DNA of 64,000 nt from Climacium dendroides (GCA_950106755.1 OX467089.1:20565345-20629344); one strand, 5' to 3'. Counted from the stretch's first letter, positions 23,560-34,613 are shown. Made by a program: numbers and translations. Notes: generated from the letters alone by a model not told the origin.

Positions 23560-24160
23560 GGTTCAATCATTTTTAACTGACTCAACATAAGATTTATTTT
23601 TATTTGGAATTTGGTACATGTTTATTCCATAGAGTTGTTCTTAATTTCTAAATATCCAAGGCACAAAATTTTGGTGTGAACAATACTTTGAAGTCTAATA
23701 AAACTTAACCAAGTTGCTATTCTTAGTAGTTTATATATGTTTTAAAGTCTATTTTAAGTCTAATTTTAGAATCAAAAATCCAATTTTCAAAATGATTGAT
23801 TATGATTTTTTTATTCAAGATTTTGTACAAGAGTGTCCATCACAAACTTGACTTTCATAGTGTTGAGGGCTTTTGGAAATGAGCCTCAAATACACTATAT
23901 CTTGGAGAAAAAACCACATTAAAGATTCATTTAAAAAATTGTAGAGTAGATTTTGAAATGCATGTTAGGCCCTTTATCCTCATATTTTTTTGGTGACTTG
24001 ATTTGTTTCATATTTTTTAGATCTTTGTGTAATTAGTTATGAATTTTTTTAAGTTGAAAGGCAACGGTCATTAAAAGTGACCATGTCCTAAAATGTGCTA
24101 GTACATTCAATAAAGCAAAATGTACCTCTCTGTCATGATCACTCTTAGAGCATGGGTGTT
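23560..24160 (+). repeat. Dispersed repeat family copy (nested)
   Basis: Contains GGAAATGAGCCTCAAATACACTA preceded by an AAGATTTTGTACAAG..GTCCATC block. The same order is found at 61850-62330 (+) and, inverted, at 49780-50240. It sits inside the larger TIR element. Confidence 0.55.
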
Positions 24161-25018
24161 TTTAGAGCAAACTCCCTTATGTATTTACTTTTTTTAATTT
24201 TAAAGGAAAATCATCACCTAAGTGACTACAATAAAATATCTATGTTTTAGCATTAAACATGTTGATTACAAATACATATTCTATATAAGAGGAAAACCAA
24301 AACATTAAATTTTTATTTTATTTTTAAGTAATAAATAAATAAACTTCTTTTTTATTTTAGAAATAAAATATATAGGGAAAAAAAGGAAAAAAAATAAAAA
24401 ATTGTTTTTAATTTTTAAAAAAGAAAAGATAAACATGCATATTTTTATATATTTTTTTAATTGAGCATTGAGAAAATTCAAGAACACATGAATTGAAAAT
24501 CCGGCCCTAGAATCCGGCCCAAGGGGTTTACATTAAGTAGGGTCGGATGGAAAAACTGGGGCCGGATTGAAGGCAAATCCGTCCGGCCTTCCATCCGGCC
24601 TTAGGCACAGTATAAACCCACCCTAAGGAGCTGAGCAAAAGTGCGAGGATGCGATTGAGGAGCAATTGAGCAAAAAGCTAATTGTGAAACAGACACTTTA
24701 GTAAGAGTGTGAGTCCGAGAGACATGTGAGTGATTGAAAGTGTGACTGTGAGACATTTTGGGCAGTGGGCTTGGCACTCGGCTAAAACCCTAAATCCTTA
24801 CCCAGTTGTCCAAATGCCCCTAATTACAAAACTGAATATAAAAGACAAAATTAAAGAAAAAGTTAATTTAGTGAGACTGTGAGACAGTGAGAGTTAGTGA
24901 ATAGTGAGTTAGTGACTGTGTGAGCTGTAAGGTATTCTAAAGCATAAATGGTCAAAAATTAATAATAAGTTAGTATTCAGAGTTTCAGAATTCAGAGTTT
25001 CAGAATTCAGACTTTATA

Positions 25019-25483
25019 TAAGGTAAGACAGCCCATTGCGGTCAAATGACCCATTGTGGTCGCCTAAGAAATGACCCATTGTGGGTTTTTTCTAGGATGT
25101 GGGATGTGGGCAACAATGCATGCCTTACATGACAGCAATGGAGTGAACACTGACCTCATTAGGAACTTCTGAGTTTTCAGTGTGAAGTCCATTGTAAAAA
25201 TTGACTTTTTTTGCCTTTTGTAATAGAAAATATTTTGACTGCATTAGGCAGTGAGATGAGCATTACAGATTCAGATTTTAGTGGTCTTAAGGTAGTCTAC
25301 AGACTCCTTTGGGCTCAATGCTTCAGAAATTTCTAGCAAATTCATACTTTGTCAAAAAAAATTAATTTCAATTGCACTTGCTATTTCTCACACTTGTACT
25401 AATGTAAGAAGAAAATTGAAAAATTTCAGCAACAAGATGATGCCAAACTCCTCATTCTGACCACAATGGGCTGGTTTACCTTA
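25019..25483. mobile_element. MITE with 25-bp inverted ends
   Basis: The left end TAAGGTAAGACAGCCCATTG is mirrored by the right end, whose reverse complement reads TAAGGTAAACCAGCCCATTG. Both continue with (C/T)GGTCA. A second GACCCATTGTGG block follows the left end. The interior (about 415 bp) has no open frame. Target duplication is unclear. Confidence 0.65.
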
Positions 25484-25984
25484 ATTTGTATAGCAAAAGT
25501 TTAAAAAAAAATATGAAAGAAAAAAAATAGAATATAAAAATTTAAAAAATTTATTATTTAAAAAATTTATTATTTAAAAAATTTCCTACAAAGTATAATC
25601 CCAACCGACCAAAAACCGGATTCGTGAATTTTGAATCGGTAATTTTCCGACGTGCTTCTAGGGTGGATGGGAAAAAGCCGACATTTTTTTTCTTGACTGG
25701 TCCATTTCCGAAAATCTTTTTTTTCATCCAAAACCTTCGCCAAAACTTTTCTATCTCAATAGGAAATTCTCAAAATCAACCGGCTAGGTTGTAACTAAAT
25801 GCCGGTACTCCCTGTTCATTGAGTTGGGGGGATTTTAAGTGGAATTGGGACCAAAAGTAGGTGATGGAATTGGGCTAGTCTATTGATGGATGGAATTGGG
25901 TTGCAAACGGTAATAGGACTGCTCTACCTTAAGTAGCAATGGTTCTTGGACGGTGCTGCCAAGTGTTCACCATGTTCCACAACC

Positions 25985-25991
25985 ACGTGTC
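25985..25991 (+). promoter_or_regulatory. ABRE-type motif ACGTGTC
   Basis: The motif reads CCACGTGTCC in context, an ACGT-core G-box/ABRE 556 bp upstream of the LEA-like start codon. ABREs bind bZIP factors of the ABA pathway. Function here is inferred from the motif and from the downstream gene type. Confidence 0.45.
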
Positions 25992-26180
25992 CGCCTCCCG
26001 GCACTTACAGCGGACCCCGATTCAGAACTGCCCTCCAAGTGGCACCACCCTAATCCACCAAACCAAACTACGCGCCGCGCCATTCCCACCGCGCTTGACA
26101 GCAGTCCAAACCGCGCGATATAACTTACCCAACCTCCAAAGCGCGCGCCATTCAACCGCTCGTTCTAACGGCAAGCAGAG

Positions 26181-26187
26181 ACGTGTC
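26181..26187 (+). promoter_or_regulatory. Second ABRE-type motif ACGTGTC
   Basis: An exact second copy of the same heptamer, in the same orientation, 360 bp upstream of the start codon. Paired ABREs are the usual arrangement for ABA-responsive LEA promoters. The surrounding 25960-26400 is GC-richer than the flanks, as expected of a promoter and leader. Confidence 0.5.
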
Positions 26188-26540
26188 AAGCAGAGAAGGG
26201 ATCCCAACTGGATTTGAAAACAGCTTGTTTCCCATTGGTCGTCACCCTGAAGCCGCCACTTGTCAGCCACGCAGGGTACTGTAGGCGGATTGGCCTGACC
26301 CCCATTCTCTCCCGCCTCTTTCTCCCAATTCTTTAACTCCTCTGTTCTTGGACCATGATTTCTTTCCTTCAATCTTTGAGCGCAGCGATGGCGATGGCGA
26401 TTGCGAAAGAATTTCACTCTTAGTTCTCAACTACTGTAGTTATTTTTGTAGCGCATTTTCCGTGTATTCTCAGTACATTTTCCGGCCATTTCTGTTGCTT
26501 TTTTTGGTGCGTTTTGGGTTAGTTTGCAAATTCAAACACG

Positions 26541-29500
26541 ATGATGAACATTGTGGCATTGGCGATGTTGTTGTCGTCGCTGGGATCAGCGATGTTGTTG
26601 TCGCCAGAGCCCATGCTAACGAAGTCAGAGGAAGGCGAGGGTCCGTTGCATGCGGTGAAAGATGCAGCGCAGGGCTCGTTTTTGAAGGCGGAGGAGACCC
26701 TGGTGGAGGGAGTGACGAAGCCTGTGGAGATAGGGTTGGGCTGGTTTCGAAAGAAACCACCGAATCCCGAAGACCGTCTTGCCGCGGCCAGGGAGAAAGC
26801 CAATGAGGCGAGGGAGGCCTTTGAGGAGGCGAGCGCGCAGTTGAGAGACGCCGCAGCGGGGAAAGCGGTGGACACAGGTATGACCACTGTTTCGCAATGA
26901 GGCTTGTATTGTCCTTCTTGGCTTAGGGTTCATTGAGAGAGAGAAAGGCGCCAATCTTCTTTTGTGATCACCATTTGCTGTTTTCATTACTTTCTTCTTC
27001 AACACATAAAAGAAGTAAATTGGGACAAATACGTTTGTAGCACTTTGAGTGTCATATTGTAGCTTTCTTTGTTGTCCTTCTTGGTCTCCCATTCATTGAG
27101 AGAGAGACACCAATCTTTTTACGTAATCACCATTTAGTGTTATCCGGAGGTTTCGATTACTTTCTTCAACATCTAAAGAAAGAAATTGGAATTAATACGT
27201 GTGTAGCATTTTGAGAGTGTCATATTGGAGCTTTCTTTGTTGTCCTTGTTGGTCTCATATTCATTGAGAGAGAGAAAGAGAGGCCTGTCTTTTTCTGTAA
27301 GCACCATTTGTTGTTATTCGGAGGTTTCAATTACTTTCTTCAACACCTAAAGAATCAAATTCTAGGGACATATACGTTTGTAGCATTTTGAGTTGGAAGA
27401 ATCGCAACTTTCTCCAGTTCAATCCAATTTAATTTTTTAGTAACACATGCAATGTCCTCTGATTCCTCTGATATGTAGCCCTCTTGGTCTCCCATTCATT
27501 GAAAGAGAGAGACACTAGTTTTCTTTTGTAATCACCATTTGCTGTTGACTTGGAGGTTTCAATTACTTCCTTCAACACCTAAAGGATGAAATTGAGACTT
27601 AATACGTTTGTAGCATTTTCAGAGCTTCACATTGGAATTCTCTTTTGTGCAATTTAATTCAATTTTATAATAACACATGCAATGTCCTTCAATGATTCCA
27701 ATGATGTTTTGGCCGCATCTGAATTGTATTTTCATAATATGGTCAATCAACTTGGTCCTTTTTTAACCATACTTACTTGAGCCCTTAGGGTTGATGTTGG
27801 AGTTGCTGACTGTTGAGGTTTGAATTTGGTGAAGGTGGGAGACAGCTCCCTTACCGACCAAAAGCTCGTGTCTAGAGTTCTCATTAGCGCACAGAGTAGT
27901 GCTGGTAGTCAGTGTCTTGAGGCTATTGATCGTCACATTTGTGGTATAGTAAGCCTGCAGTTGACTACACACCCCAAGTTTTGAATGGCTTAGCAAACCT
28001 TAAATTGCGGCAAGTGATTTGAAGCTTACCACAACTATTGACAGTGGAATCTTAGAACTTGCGTAAGATAAATGATGCAAGACCCAGGCGGTTTATGACG
28101 CATTTAATGATAAACATGCAAAGATTTTCATTGAAACTGAGTGCGTTTCCTCTCCTTCTCCACGCAATGGTTGCAAGAAATAGTTGTTCACGTTTAGGAA
28201 TTCTGGTTCCCTTCCTTGTTCAATTATTTTATGACTTACATGTACCCTTTAGGAATCAAGGCAAGAGAATTGACATGTTGTGTGTAATGACTGTTCAGGG
28301 ATGTATGTGGATGGAAAAGTATCTCAATCAGTGGGAACTGCGAAGGATGCGGCGGGAGGAGCTGAAGGATGGATTAAAGAGGGTGCTCGCGCGGCGTACA
28401 GCAAAGCAGCTGATGTGAAAGATGGAACCTATGGCGCTGCTGCTGCTGCGGGACAGAAGGCAGGGTCTGCAATACGAAGGGTGAGCTCTCTTTCTTACCT
28501 CTTACCCATTCGTTTTCGGCACGATATTTCTGATTGTATTTCCGCTTAGTGGTTAGAGGTTGAAAACACACAATTAGCTAAAACAACATATGGTTTTTGT
28601 GCGGCAACTTTGCCTGTGAAAGGTTTTAACCCTTAAGTGATAAGGCTGGAATTAGAATGCACATGCCGATGGTCAATCATATTAACTGTCAATATAAGCT
28701 TCCGTCGTCGCAAATGTAGGGTATGGCCTTTTCTATTGGTCTAGTTCATTACCTTGAAGCTTTTTAAATGATTATTTTGAACTTCTTTGACTGTTGAAGT
28801 GACCTTTTGGGCATTTATGGTATAAGGAAATGTGTTCCCATCACAGTGATTGGTGTAATTAAGTGTACGACTTAGGGGATCGGTTCGCTCTTCATTAATT
28901 GCAGACTGTATCGAAGACAAAAGAGGGTGCTGAGGACACATACGATTCCGCAGCCGAGACGTTCGGATCAGCAAAGGAGAAAACGTATGACGCGCTTGGG
29001 AATGCGAAGGACAGCGTTTACGACACGCATGACGCAGTGCTTGACAATGTGCAATTGGCAGCAGACAAGAGCAAGGGGACGGCCATTGATGCAGCCGAGA
29101 AGGTGAAAGAGACGGGAGAGCTTACGAAAGAGGCAGGGCAAGGAATCCTAGGGAGGGTGAAAGATGCAGCTTGTTACACTGCGGAGTGCATACGAGCACG
29201 GGCACAGGAGGCTGGATCCTATCTCCCCCTCGTTGGTCAAGGAGTTGGCTATGTGTACAATGACGAGAAGGGTCACTCTGCATCATCTGTGAAGGAGAAA
29301 GCCAACAATGCGGCTGAAACAGCCAGGCAAACTTACGATGGTGCAAAAGATACCGCACAGCAATATTATGAGGAAGGAAGAGACTGGGCAGAGGATAGGT
29401 ACGATTCGGGGACAGAAACAGCCCGAGAATACTACGACGAGGCGGGTCGGCGTTACAAAAGGGCACGAGACTACTACGATGGACCTGATGATTATTACAT

Positions 29501-31314
29501 GGGCAGAAGAGGCAGAAGCACCAGAGATACTGCTTCTAGATATTATGATGCTGCGAAAGAGAAACCTGAAGATTTCTATGAGCACGGGATCAAGGACAGA
29601 GCGAGGTATGCTTACAGAGGCGCCAGAGATAGAGCAGGAGATTACTACGACAATGGAAGAGAATATATCCCCGGCCGACGTCAAGAGAGTCCTAGAGATT
29701 ATTACGGTCCATCAAAGCGGAGAGCACAATACAGAGGTGAAGATTATTACGAGAAGAAGAGGTTTCAACCCGATGATGAGCTGGGTGAATTAGTGGAATC
29801 CATGGGCTGGAAGAGAGTTGGGAAAGTGCCGAAAGATCATGTTTCAGTTTCCAATCCGAAGGAGGTAGTGATTGGAGACGTGAAGTACGTGTGGCCGCGA
29901 GGAAAAGGGCAGCCTCCTAGTGATGAGCTTCACGACACCGTGCTCCACCACATGACAGAGGGTGTGCAGGGGGCTGCGCACACTGGGGGCGAACAACTGG
30001 GGTTTGCAAAGAAGGCCAAGGATCAGACATATGATACCCTACGAGATGGGCGCTCATGGTCAAGTCGACCATTCTATGAAGACGAGCAAAGTATTGAAGA
30101 TGAAGAGGGCTCGATTCTCACTAGAGGGGCAAGGAATCTGAAGGAAGGGGTGAGGAATGCTGGTCGGGCGTACGAGGAGCAGCGGTCTAAAGCAGGAGAA
30201 TACGCAGACGAAGCTCGACAAGAGCTTTCAAGTTTTGCTGGAGCTGGCAGTCTTCAAGGAGGAAGTTCTTCGCTGTCGTGGAAGGATGTGTTTATCAGGA
30301 AACCCGTGGGATTCTTTCTAGCCTTGCTGCGCGCACTTCATCTTTTTACATTTTCCGCGGTGTATGGATCTGCCTTCTGGGTGACTTTTGTGTCGGGAAT
30401 GATCTTAGCCAAGCATATCCCTCGCCAACAGTTCGGATACGTACAGAGCCGCATCTTTCCTGCGTATTTGAGGATCTTGGCTGTGGGACAGGTCGTGCTG
30501 CTTTTGGTACACTCTCTCCTGCATCCTTGGTTTTCCACTGAGAGTGCCGAGCGGATGCAACTACTCAACTTTGCTGTGATGATCACCTCCACTCTCATCA
30601 ACGCCTATGTACTCGAACCAAGGGCTACCAAGGTAAGCATGTGCTACAGTTCTACTTTATCCAACGATTCATGGTTTTAAAGTGATCAGTTTTTATTGAT
30701 CATATCGCGGAAAGTATAAATAAATAGCAACGAACTCTATATCACCGGAGTGAAGCACATTCCATGCGCTGTTTAATGAAAAGTTTATACACAAAAGATA
30801 TTCCCTACCTGAACTCCTCAAAAACACTGTAAGAACATACGAGGCCAAGTATGCTTTCTTCTTCTTAAAAGGGCTAACCATCAGCTCACCGTAGTGAAAG
30901 AAAACTGCACTACAGTCTTTATTTGGTCTGGCCAATTTTTACTTTCCACAGATCTGTGATCTCCTATCCGTGGGACACTAGAACTCAATTTTCTTACGAA
31001 TGTATCGCCTGAGGATTCGTGGGAACGTGGTGCATTGTCAGGATTTTAGGAATTTAGTGTTTTAAATTGAGATAATGATGTTGCTGCAGGTTATGTTTGA
31101 GCGCTTGAAAGTGGAAAAGGAGGAAGGAAGGGGATTGGAAACCACAGTGAATGAGCAGGATGCGAAGCAGTTGAAGCTGGATCAGCAGGAGAAAGTCAAA
31201 AGTATCAACCAACAGTTCAAGACGTTGCATGGCTATTCCTCTGCACTGAATTTGATTGGTTTAGGAGGATTAACCTTTCATTTGTGGCATTTGGCTAACC
31301 GTCTTGTGATCTAG
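26541..31314 (+). CDS. LEA-like protein with C-terminal TMEM205 (DUF4149) membrane domain
   Basis: Four exons join cleanly in frame: 26541-26877, 28299-28480, 28905-30632 and 31090-31314 (stop TAG), giving 823 aa. All introns have GT..AG ends. The start is the first ATG of a tandem ATGATG, because it opens a signal-like hydrophobic stretch (MMNIVALAMLLSSLGSAMLL). Residues about 30-310 are Ala/Lys/Glu-rich LEA-like 11-mers (AKDAAGGAEGWIKEGARAAY, AKEKTYDALGNAKDSVYD). Residues about 312-462 are an Arg/Tyr/Asp-rich segment with repeated YYD. Residues 633-823 form the TMEM205-like domain with about four membrane spans (FWVTFVSGM, LLNFAVMITSTLINAYVLEP, LHGYSSALNLIGLGGLTFHL). Plant proteins joining LEA repeats to this domain are known (the Arabidopsis At1g72100 type), but this one is much longer. 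It is probably an endomembrane or surface protein in desiccation tolerance; the role is inferred. Confidence 0.92.
26904..27690 (+). repeat. Tandem repeats in intron 1 of the LEA-like gene
   Basis: Four imperfect units of about 160-230 bp follow one another. Each has TGTCCTTCTTGGTCTCCCATTC or a variant, a GAGAGAGAG tract, AATCACCATTTGCTGTT, TTCAATTACTTTCTTCAACA and TACGTTTGTAGCATTTTGAG. Units start near 26904, 27065, 27238 and 27478. They fill about half of the 1421-bp intron. Confidence 0.8.
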
Positions 31315-31951
31315 CACTAACACAACCAATGTCGAACCGAGAATTAGAATTAGCCACCACAGTGTTGCGTTGTAACGAGACCCCATTTCACTTGTATTTC
31401 TTATAGAGGTCGACACCAATTCTGCGAGGGGTCGCCATTTGAAGCAACGCCATAGTTTTGTTGTAGAGCTTTCAGCTTTCAGTGCTTGCCGGAACCTTCT
31501 TTCTGGACCTTGGACAATCATCCTCAGGCTTGCAATTTGTTACACAATTTCCAGCAATGTATATATAAAGACTCGAATTTTCACTGCTCTCAAATTTCGA
31601 AAGACTGGCTCCTACACCCTTGTTGCTAATAGGGGGAATGCCTTGAAGATAGACTCTCTCCTGTTACTGCCAGTCTGCCACTTCACATGGAGCTCTGTTT
31701 CCTGCTTTGCAAAGTGGCATGTATGAACGTAAACCCAAGCAGGTATCCAAAAGAGTGCCCTAGCACCCTACGCTAGGTTCAGATTCGTTAAAAATAATTC
31801 AAAATATAATGAAATATGACATGTAATGACATTTTCAGAAACTACCTATAACCTGGCATAATTGAATATTATAGAAAATATATTTATGAAAATAATCTGA
31901 ATCTTCAAAAAAATCAAGACGCGGAAGCCGTGAGTACAGCCACGGCTAAGG
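31315..31951. other. 3' flank of the LEA-like gene
   Basis: Probably 3' untranslated region followed by spacer. No second gene is supported. Open frames here are short and featureless. Confidence 0.4.
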
Positions 31952-32318
31952 TAAGGGAGGCAACCCTTTCCCAACAAGGGACTTATTCCCGTCATATAGA
32001 CTACACTCTTTCCAATCAGTAGGAGAAAGCATAACATTGATTGTGGCACAATCTCCAATGCATTCATGGCACATTATGATTGGCTGCAGTCTTGGTTGAT
32101 TTTACAACCAATAGGAGGACCTATATGACAAGAATGTGTCAAACAGAATCTTCAACTAAAAGATTCGTAGTAATTATGTTTTGAGAAATAAAATTTTGAA
32201 AAAATATGGAATCCTTCTAAACTCTATTTCTGTACATGGGAAAATTTCTCCACTCAAGAAAACAACACTCCAGATATGCAAAATTGCTTAATTGGTTGGA
32301 AATGGGTCGGTTCCCTTA
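31952..32318. mobile_element. MITE family A, copy 1
   Basis: The left end TAAGGGAGGCAACCCTTTCC mirrors the right end, whose reverse complement is TAAGGGAACCGACCCATTTC. The whole 367 bp matches copy 2 at 35058-35438 in the same orientation at high identity. A minus-strand open frame in both copies (containing KSVVYMTG) follows from the shared DNA and is not a gene. Confidence 0.75.
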
Positions 32319-32403
32319 GTGTGTTCATAAAGCGACCCTTTTAAAGGCAGGTCGGCCTTTCTGGTGGCTTTCAGATGCTAGAAAGTATTTTCCCTTATTT
32401 TTC

Positions 32404-32668
32404 GCAGGACGTTAAATCGTGCCATCGAAGGTGGGCCCGGTGAGGTGGATTTAACCCGGTGAAAACGCAAGAATTTTTTATTTGTCACATATGATTTTTT
32501 TTGCAAATTCTGAATTCATTTGCAATTAGAGCCCCCAAATTAGCTATGTGAGGTTTACAACATATCTTAGACATGGTTCAAAATAGTATTTTTTTGTTTT
32601 TTTTTATCCCTAAAACACAAATTTTACCTTGTTGGGCCCACCTTCGATAGCATGATTTAACGTCTTGC
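32404..32668. mobile_element. Mutator-type MITE with 9-bp target duplication
   Basis: The two 35-bp ends (32404-32438 and 32634-32668) are inverted copies with three mismatches, beginning GCAGGACGTTAAATC and GCAAGACGTTAAATC. They are flanked by a perfect 9-bp direct repeat TTATTTTTC (32395-32403 and 32669-32677). Nine-base duplications are diagnostic of the Mutator superfamily. The element is 265 bp and non-coding. Its interior resembles 57645-57830. Confidence 0.85.
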
Positions 32669-32677
32669 TTATTTTTC

Positions 32678-33335
32678 CCTTGGAAAGAAATTAATGCAGA
32701 ATTCAACACAAATGGTTTCATATTTTTTGGAGCATTTATGAATCATTTATAAATTTCCAAAGAATTCTACCATAGGCACCTATTCTTGATCATAGGCCTT
32801 GCAAATCCCACACATGCACAAGCATACATAGGGTTCCAAAATGCAACCATTACTAAACTTAAATAGACCCCAAATTATTTAGCATTTGTAAAAAGGCTAT
32901 TGGGCAGCCAATTTTTCATTTTGAAAAATTAAATGGACACACCTTCGCTTTGAAATGGACACAACTTGGCTCTTATTCCATTCATTCATTGGCAAAGTAT
33001 GAACCAATGTCTAACAATTATTATTACAGTCGCATTATGAGCAATCCATTTTAGAAACACTTATTGTCCATTTTAGAACTTCTTCTAGGGACAATTTGAA
33101 GAAGAGGATCGCAATAAGAGCCTACTATTATATCAATAAAGCCATGAATATCGATAACCCTGTGAATATTGCTAAAGGTCACTTAATATTTTGAACTATA
33201 CTAGGTCACAAAATATTCCAAACTTCATAAATGAAATTCCAAAAATTCTAAATCAAGTTAATGAAAAAAAATTTACCAAAAAAAATGATTTCATATAGGG
33301 GCTACCAAATTCGACTTGAATATACAATATTCTTA
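32678..33335. other. AT-rich spacer, nothing recognised
   Basis: No open frame, paired repeat or motif worth annotating was found between the Mutator-type MITE and the first Helitron. Confidence 0.5.
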
Positions 33336-33924
33336 TCATACTACTAAAATCACAATTCCTTCTTTAATATCACATTTTACACTGTGTGATATTATAAAGT
33401 TCCAACGGTCATTTGATCACTATAATATCACACAATGTAAAATGTGATATTACAAAGGTAAAGTGATATTATGGAGGTTTCATATTTCTTAGCTTCACAT
33501 TTCATTTTACTTCCACAATTGTATAATTTTCCTTTTTTACTACCAAATGATTTGAAGCTTTGTTAGATTGAAGCAATTTTGAATTCTACAACAAAGTATT
33601 TACAAAGTCTTTGCAGTTTGACAAATTTGCATTTCAATTCTTCAATTTTGGTCACCATTGTTTGTAAGTGGAAAAATTTATCAAGTGGTGGTGTCCTTGC
33701 AATGTTTTCATGTTTGCAAAGATTTTTTTTTGAAAATTATGATATAAAGATTTTCTTTAATTATCTTCTATTGCACAATTTATGTATTTTCAAATAACAT
33801 TGTATGAGAATGTCAATATTTTCATTTAAAGATTATACATACTTTATTAATCTACATTCTATCACATGAGAAATTGATGAAAGTAATATAATTAATGCGT
33901 AGCAATGCAAGCGCCAACCGCTAG
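33336..33924 (+). mobile_element. Helitron-like element 1 (non-autonomous)
   Basis: Starts TCATACTACTAAAATCA directly after A and ends GCGCCAACCGCTAG, so it has the 5'-TC and CTAG-3' ends of Helitrons. The next base is the TC start of a second element. No Rep/helicase coding is present (589 bp). The interior carries mirrored motifs: TAATATCACA and TGTGATATTA, separated by 10 bases, occur twice. Confidence 0.75.
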
Positions 33925-34613
33925 TCATACTACTAAAATCATAAGTCTCTCTATTAGTAAAATTTTGATATATTTGAATAGAATGCATGATAATGATTTC
34001 GATAAGTCTTTAAAATAATTATTTTAATTATTTTGTAAAAATATTCCCAATCATGCATATATAGAAATCATATTTTCACACAACGTGATATTACTGAAAT
34101 AGAGTAGCAGTTCACAATCACCTCTGTAATATCACTTTTTACAAAGGGTGATATTATAGAAATAATATAGTCGTTGCAATTGAGGTGATATTAAAAAGGA
34201 TTGATATGGTGATATTATAAAGGTAGCAATTCCATTGCTTTTCTTGGCTTTATACTTCTTTTACATTTCTATGATTTTGTGCTTTTGTGAGCTTTGAATT
34301 AAATTGTTCACGAAGCTTTTTAGATTTACAAGTTTTTTCTTTAAATTCTTCTATTTAGGTTGTCATTGTTTGTAACAATTGAGTTAAATTTCTAATGCAT
34401 TCTAATGTATGTGTATTTTTTAACATATTCATCATTGCAAATATTTCATTTATCATTCATTAAATTTCTATTGTTTATTTCAATATATACTTATTTATTA
34501 AAAAAATTATATGAAGATTTATTGAAATTCTTGCTTTGCATTCTATCTAATACATAAAAATTCTAATGAAATTCTAATGATGAGTGCGTAGCATAAAAAG
34601 CACCAACCGCTAG
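33925..34613 (+). mobile_element. Helitron-like element 2, joined head to tail to element 1
   Basis: Starts TCATACTACTAAAATCATA immediately after the CTAG of element 1 and ends GCACCAACCGCTAG before T. Together the two elements occupy a single A^T target, as Helitrons do. Internal TAATATCAC/GTGATATTA motifs again occur. The 689-bp body closely matches element 3 (48824-49676, reverse). Confidence 0.8.

Larger units (their letters stand above)
22925..24625. mobile_element. Non-autonomous TIR element with CCGG-rich ends
   Basis: The left end (AAGGGCCGGTTTATACTTGG, from about 22926) is mirrored by the right end (CAGTATAAACCCACCCTAAG, to about 24626). Both ends carry clusters of GGGCCGGAT/ATCCGGCCC boxes in the first and last 150-250 bp, typical of subterminal transposase-binding repeats. 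Flanks show an imperfect direct repeat (AAGGCAGCT left, AAGGAGCT right), compatible with an 8-bp hAT-type duplication. There is no transposase inside. The interior contains an AT microsatellite and a copy of the dispersed repeat family. It lies directly upstream of the hAT relic but has its own ends. Confidence 0.6.

Noticed and set aside
24305..24487. 60-codon Phe/Lys-rich frame
   Set aside because: Product of an A/T-only tract, low complexity.
26348..26806. 152-codon frame upstream of and across LEA-like exon 1
   Set aside because: A different phase of the GC-rich first exon and leader. The chosen frame has a signal-like start and splices in phase to exon 2.
29308..29793. 161-codon frame overlapping the LEA-like exon 3
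   Set aside because: It is the same exon read one base out of phase. The annotated frame continues through both splice sites and into the TMEM205 domain.
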